A stretch of 52,284 nt of DNA, from contig LUGL01000001.1 of NCBI GenBank assembly GCA_002796835.1, forward strand, positions 10,238-62,521, in the 5' to 3' direction. The position numbers were made by a program, and so were the translations under genes. The notes beneath the pieces were generated by a model. It was not told the DNA's origin. It worked only from the letters and a program-made list of their open reading frames with translations, and searched no databases. Below, piece by piece: positions 10,201-17,743 of this stretch (the stretch's first letter is position 1; each line of letters opens with the position of its first letter). The stretch comes from Elainella saxicola E1. GTDB taxonomy: Bacteria > Cyanobacteriota > Cyanobacteriia > Elainellales > Elainellaceae.

Positions 10201-10857
10201 TCTGATTTAGAAATCGAAGCTATTCAATCAATGTTTCCTGAAGCGAAAGTTTTAAAAAACCAAGATGCTACGAAGTTAGCATTTATGAATCAGGATTTAT
10301 CAACGATTCACTGTGCTCACTTTTCCTGTCATGGCATTTTCAATTTGCAGTCGCCTCTAGAATCAGCTTTATTCCTGGCAGAAGGAAGTAGTGCCGAGAT
10401 GCAAGATACTCGGCTTCTTCTGGAAGAAATCTTTAACCTCAATCTGAGCCAATGCCGTTTAGCCACTCTATCTGCTTGTGAGACTGGTCTGACGGATTTC
10501 ACCGTTCTCAGCGATGAGTACATTGGATTGCCTAGTGGGTTCCTCTACGCCGGAAGCCCTAGTGTTGTTAGTTCTCTCTGGGGTGTCAACGACCTTTCCA
10601 CGGCGTTGTTGATGGCGAAGTTTTACGAGAATCTCCGAACTGAATCGTCAATTGCGATCGCGCTTAACCAAGCACAATGCTGGCTGCGAGACTCAAGCAA
10701 AGCAAACTTGGAAACCTGGATAAAGGATCAACCCTTCTATCAGAGTCCAACGATCCGATTGATGTTGCGGCAACGACTACACAAAATACCTGATAATACT
10801 TGCCCCTTCGCAGAACCATTTTACTGGGCGGCATTCTGCGCCATTGGGCAGCCATGA
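7246..10857 (+). CDS. TPR-CHAT protease-like protein (copy C)
   Basis: A 1203-residue protein. The ATG at 7246 was preferred over the in-frame TTG at 7228; neither has a strong ribosome binding site. It begins with a hydrophobic stretch (about residues 1-30, WLGDLATLLVST...) not seen in the other copies, which could be a membrane anchor or simply an amphipathic helix. Eleven or twelve FPEQWA-type TPR units follow (about 115-640), the longest repeat region with copy E. Then come the YVERSKTRNLVEL linker and the CHAT domain. H1029 (SCHG) and C1078 (SACETG) are intact. The gene is AT-richer than copies B and D but carries a HIP1 octamer near 10657. Its stop overlaps the next start (ATGA at 10854). 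Confidence 0.88.
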   Translation: MKLIKWLGDLATLLVSTLKIALLSPSSLAALGLWLNIFQRVAESNGDPNGLYPILQQNLDILDDNFAQLVSCWAEENLAGVEPEVAQSIAINIGNFSNLIWQFPLGSRASNVEIALAGYEAIASIFNRDTYPELWAFHQMNQGGAYLYRVRGNRSENLELAIEKCQSALQFFTQQTYPEQWASVQTNLCEIYRNRIEGSHAQNIDLAIEYAQLALAVFSEQNFPEQWAATQLNLGNAYISRMHKDRSQDIEQAIEAYQVSLHVYTKEKSPALWAMAHNNLAAAYCQRIREDKSQNLRLAIQAYQQSLQIYNEQDFPEQWAMTQLNLGNCYCEHVLGNRTQNLEMAIAAYENALTVVTQEALPEQWAMIQICLGEAYRNRLCEERVLNLETAIAHFQQALQIYTQQDFPEQWAMIQNNLGNAYTDRIQGDREENLERAIVAYELAQEIYTQITYPSDWAMTTLNLACTYFSRVRGERAENIEFAIRLFNQTLQIYTQSAFPEPWARVKNNLGIAYEYRIKGNHEENLRQAVSAFQSALEVYKRETFPEHWATIQNNLGNVYSDLVKQNSIESWNLAIEAYRTALQVRTQEAFPEQWAKTHNNLGNVFSARGQISEAIEYYRLALSVLKPETSPTECLQAGRNFGKNAINAQHWSEAIEGYGIAVEALERSRTWANTGARRKEIMSEAIDIYANIVLAYINTEQFIKAIEYVERSKTRNLVELLYNRDLLPKGDIPDAIIARLKQLRQAVIAEQNRIELVEVYSSSQLIQDANDSQDNARNWLLDRSKINYLQKQLDSLIQEEIQPYDPNFSLTQRVQAIEFSAIQQSIPNENTSLIEWYITGEKLLGFVVNKYTPVPIVWQSSSQTLQAFLNWVGQYLDSYYNNRQQWKSELNVRLHQLAEILEIDNILSLLPKECNQLIFIPHIFLHVPALHALPLADGSCLLDRFPRGVNYAPSCQLLQISQRQKHPHFHNLIAIQNPTIDLTYSDLEIEAIQSMFPEAKVLKNQDATKLAFMNQDLSTIHCAHFSCHGIFNLQSPLESALFLAEGSSAEMQDTRLLLEEIFNLNLSQCRLATLSACETGLTDFTVLSDEYIGLPSGFLYAGSPSVVSSLWGVNDLSTALLMAKFYENLRTESSIAIALNQAQCWLRDSSKANLETWIKDQPFYQSPTIRLMLRQRLHKIPDNTCPFAEPFYWAAFCAIGQP

Positions 10858-13800
10858 AATCCGAGCAACCGGCAGAAGGTGAGAACTCCAAGTCTGCGTT
10901 ACTCAGACTTGAAGCCTATGTTGCTTTCCTACTGGAGATTTTGCAAACGATCGCAGACCACGAAACCGAGCCACAGAAGGTATATCCTCGCCTAAAAGCT
11001 AATCTTGACAAGTTGGATGACACCTTTGTTGAGGTGTTACGCCGTTGGGCAGCAATTACTTTGCCCCAAGTTGAACCAGTTCAAGCACTCATCATTGCCG
11101 CTGCACTCGTAAATTTTGGAAACAGTCTTCGCAGCTTTCCCCATGGGAATAAAGCCATCAATCTAGAAATTGCGATCGCAGCCTGTGAAGCAACTGCCCC
11201 TATCCTGACCCGTGCAGCCTTTCCAGAACATTGGGCAACTGCTCAAAACATGCTGGGGATTCTCTATCGCAACCGTATTCGAGGCGATCGCGCTCAAAAC
11301 CTGGAACAATCGATTCGATACTTTGAGAATGCACTCCAGATCCGTAACCGGGCAGATTCTCCTGAACTGTGCGCTGAAACTCAGAACAGTCTGGGTAATG
11401 CCTATAACGAGCACATCAGTGGCAGTCGGCTGGATAACGTTGAGAATGCGATCGCAGCCTTTGAAGCAGCCCTTGAAGTCCGTACTCGAGCAGCCCTGCC
11501 AGAAAATTGGGCAACCACGCAAAACAACCTGGGGATTGCCTATTACAACCGCCTCAAAGGGGATCGGGCTGACAATCTGGAGCAAGCGATCGCCTGCTAT
11601 CAAAATGCGCTGCAAATTCGCACTCGGGAGCAGTTTCCTACCCAGTGGGCTGAGACACAAAACAATCTGGCAAATGCTTACAGCGAAAGAATCCGAGGGG
11701 ATCGAGCTGAAAACCTAGAGCAGGCGCTCAAGGCTTTTCAATCTGTGCTGCAAGTTTACACATGGGAAGCCTTTCCGTCAGATTGGGCAATGACCCAAAA
11801 CAACCTAGGGGAAACCTATCGCGATCGACTTATGGGCGATCGCAGTGAAAACCTAGACGCTGCAATTGCTGCCTATCAAGCTGCCCTACATGTGTATACT
11901 TGCGAAGTGTTTCCAGAACAGTGGGCAATTGTGCAAAATAACCTCGGAATTGCCTATTACAGTCAGCTTTTAGAGGATCGATCTGAGGCTCTGGAACAGG
12001 CAATCGCTTGCTATGAGAATGCGCTAAAAGTGCGTACTCCAACCGACTTTCCAGAACAATGGGCAGATACCCAAAATAACTTGGGCAACGCCTACAGTGA
12101 TCGTGTCCGAGGAAATCGAGCTGATAATCTGGATCGAGCGATCGCAGCTTATCAGGCTGCTCTGCAAGTTCACACTTGCGAATTGTTCCCGATGGAGTGG
12201 GCGAAGACTCATAACAACCTGGCACTGGTATATCGGGATGGAGGGCAGTTGACGGAGGCGATCGCTTGTTTTCAGGTTGCTTTACAGGTTTATACTCCTT
12301 TGGCATTTCCCTTTGAGTGCTTGATCACGGGACGGAATCTGGGCAGAACTGCTTATTCCATTGCAGACTGGGAACAATCAATAGCAGGCTTTGACATTGC
12401 CATACAAGCCGTAGAAAAAAGTCGAGCGCAGGCAAGTACGAGCGGGCGGCGGCAGGAAATTCTATCGGCAGCCATTGATGTCTACAGTGGGGTAGTACAA
12501 GCTTGCCTACAGTGTGATGCAACAATAAAAGCACTGGAATATGTGGAGCGTAGCAAGTCCCGTAATCTGGTGGAACTGTTCGCCACCCGTAACCTTTTGC
12601 CCAGAGGTCATGTTCCTCCTGACGTTCTAGATCGACTGGAAAACTTGCGTCGAGAAATTGGTATCGAACAGCGTCGTCTCGATCAGAACGACCAACGCCG
12701 TTCTCGTACCACAATAATCAGCCGTAGTGAACTGATTGAGCCTGCTGAAGGTTGGTTTTCGGATCGTATGCATCTGAATCAGCTTCAACAACAGCTTCAA
12801 TCGCTGATTCAGCAGGAGATTCGTCCCTATGATTCAACGTTCGGTTTAACCCAACAGGTTGAGTCGATCTCCTTTACACAGATCCAGCAGTTGCTTCCCA
12901 ATGAACAAACAGCCCTGATCGAGTGGTACTTCACGGATGAAGCCTTACTGGCTTTTCTGATCCTTCCCCAGCGTGAAACCCCACTTGTCTGGCGTTCCTC
13001 GCCTGAAGATTTGCAGGCTCTGGAGCAGTGGGGTGATGGCTATCTGACTGCTTACACCAACCGTAAGCAACAGTGGCAGGAGGACTTGAGCGATCGTCTA
13101 CACCAACTGGCTGAAATCCTGCATCTTGATACGCTCCTGTCGCTGCTACCAGAAGACTGTCTCCAACTCATCCTCATCCCCCACCGTTTCCTTCACGTCC
13201 TGCCTCTCCATGCGTTGCCGTTTCGTGATCGTTCCTGTTTGCTGGAGCGGTTTCCGCAAGGCGTACGTTATGCTCCAAGCTGCCAGTTGTTGCACTTGAC
13301 CCAAAATCAAAAAAAGTCATTCTTTTTCGAGTCCTTGTGGGCAGTGCAAAATCCAACTGGGGATTTGAGCTATGCAGATTTAGAAGTATCAGCCATTCGA
13401 TCGACCTTTCCAACTGCTCAGGTTTTAGCCGGACGGGAAGCCACTAAAACGGCTTTAATCACTCATCCGGATGACATCCAAGCTGATTGTGTTCATTTCG
13501 CCTGTCATGGCATCTTTGATCTGGAGTCACCGTTGGAATCCGCACTGATACTAGCACAGGAGCAAGGCGAACCCTCCTCACAGGGAGAGCGTCTCTTGTT
13601 GAGCGAAATCTTTGATCTGGACTTGAGGCGATGTGGTTTGGTCACCCTGTCTGCCTGCGAAACGGGACTGACAGACTTTACGGTGCTGAGTGATGAATAT
13701 GTGGGGTTGCCGAGCGGGTTTCTGTATGCCGGTACTCCTTGCTTGGTCAGTTCTCTCTGGACGGTTAGTGATGTTTCTACGGCAATTCTCATGGGTCGGT

Positions 13801-14027
13801 TTTATGAGAATCTGCAAAGCCAGATGCCTGTGGCTGTCGCTCTGAACCAAGCACAATGCTGGTTGCGGGATGCAACTGGGGATAAGTTAAACCAGTGGAT
13901 AGAGGAAAGGCCGTTGCCGCTAAGTGCGACCCTGCGGCTGTCCTTGAAACGAAGGTTTAGGCAAGAGCAGCACCCCTTTCGATTTCCTTACTACTGGGCA
14001 GCATTTTGTGCGATCGGGCAATCGTAA
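10854..14027 (+). CDS. TPR-CHAT protease-like protein (copy D)
   Basis: A 1057-residue protein. The start ATG at 10854 overlaps the stop of copy C (ATGA), so the two are probably translationally coupled. About nine TPR units with the WA(x)TQNNLG...RGDRAENLEQAI pattern occupy roughly residues 110-510. The linker has YVERSKSRNLVEL and an arginine-rich stretch (about 590-625). The CHAT domain follows with H885 (ACHG) and C935 (SACETG). The gene is rich in GCGATCGC/GCGATCGG octamers, unlike its upstream neighbour, so the two coupled genes seem to have different composition histories. It is followed by a strong hairpin, which probably ends this transcription unit. Confidence 0.9.
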   Translation: MKSEQPAEGENSKSALLRLEAYVAFLLEILQTIADHETEPQKVYPRLKANLDKLDDTFVEVLRRWAAITLPQVEPVQALIIAAALVNFGNSLRSFPHGNKAINLEIAIAACEATAPILTRAAFPEHWATAQNMLGILYRNRIRGDRAQNLEQSIRYFENALQIRNRADSPELCAETQNSLGNAYNEHISGSRLDNVENAIAAFEAALEVRTRAALPENWATTQNNLGIAYYNRLKGDRADNLEQAIACYQNALQIRTREQFPTQWAETQNNLANAYSERIRGDRAENLEQALKAFQSVLQVYTWEAFPSDWAMTQNNLGETYRDRLMGDRSENLDAAIAAYQAALHVYTCEVFPEQWAIVQNNLGIAYYSQLLEDRSEALEQAIACYENALKVRTPTDFPEQWADTQNNLGNAYSDRVRGNRADNLDRAIAAYQAALQVHTCELFPMEWAKTHNNLALVYRDGGQLTEAIACFQVALQVYTPLAFPFECLITGRNLGRTAYSIADWEQSIAGFDIAIQAVEKSRAQASTSGRRQEILSAAIDVYSGVVQACLQCDATIKALEYVERSKSRNLVELFATRNLLPRGHVPPDVLDRLENLRREIGIEQRRLDQNDQRRSRTTIISRSELIEPAEGWFSDRMHLNQLQQQLQSLIQQEIRPYDSTFGLTQQVESISFTQIQQLLPNEQTALIEWYFTDEALLAFLILPQRETPLVWRSSPEDLQALEQWGDGYLTAYTNRKQQWQEDLSDRLHQLAEILHLDTLLSLLPEDCLQLILIPHRFLHVLPLHALPFRDRSCLLERFPQGVRYAPSCQLLHLTQNQKKSFFFESLWAVQNPTGDLSYADLEVSAIRSTFPTAQVLAGREATKTALITHPDDIQADCVHFACHGIFDLESPLESALILAQEQGEPSSQGERLLLSEIFDLDLRRCGLVTLSACETGLTDFTVLSDEYVGLPSGFLYAGTPCLVSSLWTVSDVSTAILMGRFYENLQSQMPVAVALNQAQCWLRDATGDKLNQWIEERPLPLSATLRLSLKRRFRQEQHPFRFPYYWAAFCAIGQS

Positions 14028-14083
14028 GCTCAAGAAGCGCCCGAACAGATATCACTAGTCAGGCAAGCATGTTTACTTACTGG

Positions 14084-14125
14084 CTGAACTCAAATAGTAC
14101 CTGCAAGGGTACTATTTGAGTTCAG
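14084..14125. terminator. Perfect 18-bp inverted repeat between TPR-CHAT copies D and E
   Basis: The arms CTGAACTCAAATAGTACC (14084-14101) and its exact reverse complement (14108-14125) are separated by a 6-nt loop. The structure lies 57 bp after the stop of copy D. No long T-tract follows on either strand, so it is not a canonical intrinsic terminator. It could be a factor-assisted terminator, an mRNA-stabilising 3' hairpin or a protein-binding palindrome. Its right arm reaches to within 10 bp of a TATAAT hexamer. Confidence 0.55.
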
Positions 14126-14141
14126 TTTACCTCTGTATAAT
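14112..14141 (+). promoter_or_regulatory. Candidate promoter for the copy E transcription unit
   Basis: A perfect -10 hexamer TATAAT lies at 14136-14141, about 100 bp before the ATG of copy E. No good -35 hexamer lies at the usual distance. The best candidate, TTGAGT (14116-14121), has a spacer of only 14 bp and sits inside the right arm of the hairpin at 14084-14125. The overlap could let a palindrome-binding factor control the promoter. Confidence 0.4.
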
Positions 14142-14242
14142 GAAAATTGTCGCAAGTTGAGAGATGTACGCCGCTTAGTTACACACTAAGTACTGTTTTG
14201 TCCTGCTGTATAGCATTTAACCTAAATTCATAAGGTGCTCTG

Positions 14243-17200
14243 ATGGATGAACAAAAGTTTGAGGCTTGTTCTCAGGTAACGCAAGAACTCCTAGATTGCA
14301 GCAGTAATGAGGAGGCATATCAGATTCTCGGTGCAAACTTGGAATTAATCCATAACGGACTTATACCATTCATTGTGGAGTTTGCAGCAGTGAATGAGGA
14401 TGATAGCGAACAGTTGATCAACAAGTTTTCTCAGCTTTTGCTTCCTTGGGCAACAATGGTGTTGCCTCAGATGGAGATTGGTCAAGCTCAGGATACTGCT
14501 GAAACAGTAGCTAATTTTAGCCAATCAATTTGGCAATCTTCACTGCGTAACAAGCCAAGTAGTTTGAGCATTATCGTTAGTGGATATGAAGTAGCACTAA
14601 CGATCCTTACCCAAGAGACATTTCCAACTCGATGGGCACAGATTCAAGGAGAGTTAGGGCTTATCTATAGTGACACCGAAATTTCTAATCGAAGAGCTGA
14701 TGATTTTGAGCAAGCAATCGTTCATTTTCAGGCTGCTTTAGCTGTTTTTACGCCTGAGGAATATCTGCAACAGTGGGCAATAACTCAAAATAACTTAGGA
14801 GAAACATATCGTAACCGAATCTCTGGCAAAAGAAGTACGAATTTAGAACAAGCGATTAGCTACTTCCAATCCGCCTTGGACATCTTTACTTATGAAGAAC
14901 ATCCACAGCAGTGGGCGTTACTGCAAAGTAACCTGGGAGACACATATAGTGATTATTATGCTGCAAGTTATAAGTCTGAAAACCTTGAATTAGCAATATT
15001 TTCCTACAAACAAGCTTTACAAGTATTTAGCAAAGAGCTTCATCCTCTAAGGTGGGCAAGAATAAACAACAGCATGGGTGATTTGTACCGGCAGCGAGAA
15101 GTAGACAGGGCAGGGAGTTTGGAACTAGCTATTGACTACTACTCAAAAGCTTTGGAGATCCACACGCGACCAGCTTTTCCAAAACGTTGGGCAAAAATTT
15201 TTAATAACTTAGGATTTATTTATATTCACCGAATTCGAGGCAAGACAGCAGAGAATTTAGAACAAGGAATTCAGCATTTCTTATACGCTCTAGAGGTATT
15301 TACTCGTGAGAAATTTCCTCAAGAATGGGCAATACTTCAGAGCAATCTAGGTGAAGTTTATCGCCAGCGTATTTTGGGAGAAGAGGCAGAGAATTTAGAG
15401 AGAGCTATTCGCTATCACCTAAATGCTTTGGAAGTACTTAGCTCTGAAATTCAACCTGAAAAGTGGGCAATGGCTAAAACTAATTTAGGCATCGCTTATG
15501 CTAATTATAGTAGGGGAAGAAAAGAATCAAATTTAGAACAAGCTATTCAATGCCTTTCAGATGCACTGACAGTGTTCACCTATGAAAACTTTCCAGAAAA
15601 GTGGGCAACAGTTAAATTAAATTTGGGTATGGCTTATCTAAACCGACTCCATGAGAATAGAAATGCGAATTTAGAACAGGCTATTCAATACTTTTCAGAT
15701 GCCTTCAAGGTGTTCACTTATGAAAAATTTCCTCGACAGTGGGCACAAGTTCAAAGTAATTTGGGAATGGCTTACCGTAATTTTCCATTGAAGAATGGAG
15801 AAAATTTAGAGAAGTCAATTTGCTGCCATCTATCTGCTTTACAAGTGCACACTCGTCAGGACTTTCCTAAATATTGGGCAATGGCACAAATGAATCTTGG
15901 AGCCGCTCATTTTCAGCGATACCACATTAAGAAGGATGAAACGGAAGAACTGACAACAGCAATTCACTGTTACTTAAGTGCTTTAGAGATATTTACTCGT
16001 GAAACTTTTCCTCAAAGATATGCAGAAGTTCAAGACAATCTAGGCATTGCATATAAAGAGAACCAACAATTTATTGAAGCCTATACTGCCTTTGATGCTG
16101 CTATTGACATAGTGGAAGAATTTCGCCAGGAAATACTTTTCGGCTCTGCAATAGAAGGTGACAAGAAGAATCTAGCCGAAAAATGGAATCAGCTTTATCA
16201 GAATATAGTGGATGTCTGTCTGGACTTAGGTCAATATGACCGACAGTATTACAGTAAAGCTATAGAATATGTTGAACGTAGCAAAACTCGCAACTTAGTT
16301 GAACAGATTCTTAGCCGTGATCTGAAAACTATCTTCCCCCCAGAAGTTGTCACTCAACTAGAACAATACAGGGACGACATAGCTGTGGGGCAATACCAAA
16401 TCCAACACGGCGAAGCTGAGAATCCAGGAGTTTTAGTACAACACCTACAAGAATTGCGACAGCAGCGGAATAAATTGCAAAACTGCTATTTACCTATCGG
16501 TTCTGGCTTTGACTTTGAGCATTTTTGGCAGAAGCTGGATAACCACATTGCCGTTGTCGAATTTTACATTACAGGGAATAGACTGCTCACTTTTATTTTC
16601 ATCCACCAAACTCAGCAGCCTATCATTGTGCAGTCTCAGCCACAAGATTTAGAAAATTTGTCAAATTGGATAGATGGATATTTACAAGGCTATTACACTC
16701 AAAAAAATGATTGGAAAAGCCAACTAAGTAATCGCCTACATTCACTGGCGCAAATTTTGCACATTGATGACATTATTCAGCAAATACCCTCAGAATGCGA
16801 CAGATTAATCTTAATACCTCATCGATATTTGCACTTATTCCCGCTTCATGCCTTGCCGATTAATAGTCAGCAGGGGAAGTTGACATCTGAAATTCTCATG
16901 CACCGCTTTCCGCTAGGTGTAAGCTACGCTCCTAGCTGTCAACTCCTAGAACTGTCTCAAACCAGAAAACGTTTTGACTTTACTCACCTGTTTGCTGTCC
17001 AAAACCCTACTGATGATTTGTACTACACAAATATCGAAATAGATGCCATCAAAAGCTACTTCAATCCAGTAGCTACAAATATCCTTGTCACAAAAGATGC
17101 TACTAAAGCTGCCATAGATAACAAACTCCTCAACACATTTCACTGTGCCCATCTGAGCTGCCACGGTTACTTCAACCTTAAGCAGCCTCAAAAGTCTGCC

Positions 17201-17734
17201 CTCATTCTGGCAGATGCCCATCTTAGCCCTGCACCTAATGAACTCAATCTAGAGCACCATCTACTTTTAGATAACGGTGAAGTGATTGATTTAGATAAAT
17301 GTCTGACCTTAGATGCGGTCTTCGCTCTGAAATTAGATAAATGCCGCCTTGTAACCCTTTCTGCTTGCGAAACAGGATTAATTGACTTCACCAACATCAG
17401 CGACGAATACATTGGCTTACCCAGTGGGTTCCTTGTGGCAGGAAGTCCAGCTGTGGTGAGTAGCCTATGGACGGTAAATGACCTGTCTACAGCATTGTTA
17501 ATGATCAAATTCTACGAGAATCTGCATCATCAGATGTCTTTGGCTGTTGCCCTGAACCAGGCACAACTCTGGCTGCGAGATGCAAGTCGAACAGAATTAA
17601 CTCAATGGATTAAAGCAGGAAACTTGCCTCTGAGTCCAGCACTGAGGATTTCTCTATTCAAAGGATTGAAACCTGATGACAAGCCATTTCACCATCCTTT
17701 CCATTGGGCAGCGTTCTGTGCGATCGGGCAGTAG
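14243..17734 (+). CDS. TPR-CHAT protease-like protein (copy E)
   Basis: A 1163-residue protein. The ATG at 14243 is preceded by AAGGTG at a suitable distance. The N-terminal about 80 residues form an extra helical domain (ELLDCSSNEEAYQILGANLELI), also seen in copy F and absent from B-D. This points to an alternative association module. About eleven long TPR units follow (about 120-590), then the YVERSKTRNLVE linker and a CHAT domain. H974 (SCHG) and C1042 (SACETG) are intact. The CHAT domain has a longer insertion between the dyad residues (about 68 residues apart versus about 40 in copy B). It is followed after 9 bp by the P-loop NTPase gene, so the two are likely co-expressed. Confidence 0.9.
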   Translation: MDEQKFEACSQVTQELLDCSSNEEAYQILGANLELIHNGLIPFIVEFAAVNEDDSEQLINKFSQLLLPWATMVLPQMEIGQAQDTAETVANFSQSIWQSSLRNKPSSLSIIVSGYEVALTILTQETFPTRWAQIQGELGLIYSDTEISNRRADDFEQAIVHFQAALAVFTPEEYLQQWAITQNNLGETYRNRISGKRSTNLEQAISYFQSALDIFTYEEHPQQWALLQSNLGDTYSDYYAASYKSENLELAIFSYKQALQVFSKELHPLRWARINNSMGDLYRQREVDRAGSLELAIDYYSKALEIHTRPAFPKRWAKIFNNLGFIYIHRIRGKTAENLEQGIQHFLYALEVFTREKFPQEWAILQSNLGEVYRQRILGEEAENLERAIRYHLNALEVLSSEIQPEKWAMAKTNLGIAYANYSRGRKESNLEQAIQCLSDALTVFTYENFPEKWATVKLNLGMAYLNRLHENRNANLEQAIQYFSDAFKVFTYEKFPRQWAQVQSNLGMAYRNFPLKNGENLEKSICCHLSALQVHTRQDFPKYWAMAQMNLGAAHFQRYHIKKDETEELTTAIHCYLSALEIFTRETFPQRYAEVQDNLGIAYKENQQFIEAYTAFDAAIDIVEEFRQEILFGSAIEGDKKNLAEKWNQLYQNIVDVCLDLGQYDRQYYSKAIEYVERSKTRNLVEQILSRDLKTIFPPEVVTQLEQYRDDIAVGQYQIQHGEAENPGVLVQHLQELRQQRNKLQNCYLPIGSGFDFEHFWQKLDNHIAVVEFYITGNRLLTFIFIHQTQQPIIVQSQPQDLENLSNWIDGYLQGYYTQKNDWKSQLSNRLHSLAQILHIDDIIQQIPSECDRLILIPHRYLHLFPLHALPINSQQGKLTSEILMHRFPLGVSYAPSCQLLELSQTRKRFDFTHLFAVQNPTDDLYYTNIEIDAIKSYFNPVATNILVTKDATKAAIDNKLLNTFHCAHLSCHGYFNLKQPQKSALILADAHLSPAPNELNLEHHLLLDNGEVIDLDKCLTLDAVFALKLDKCRLVTLSACETGLIDFTNISDEYIGLPSGFLVAGSPAVVSSLWTVNDLSTALLMIKFYENLHHQMSLAVALNQAQLWLRDASRTELTQWIKAGNLPLSPALRISLFKGLKPDDKPFHHPFHWAAFCAIGQ

Positions 17735-17743
17735 AGGTGGCTT

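Noticed and set aside
11163-12306. Long antisense frames in copy D (up to 168 codons), and a same-strand shifted frame
   Set aside because: They are shadows of the repetitive TPR coding sequence; periodic repeats keep other frames open.
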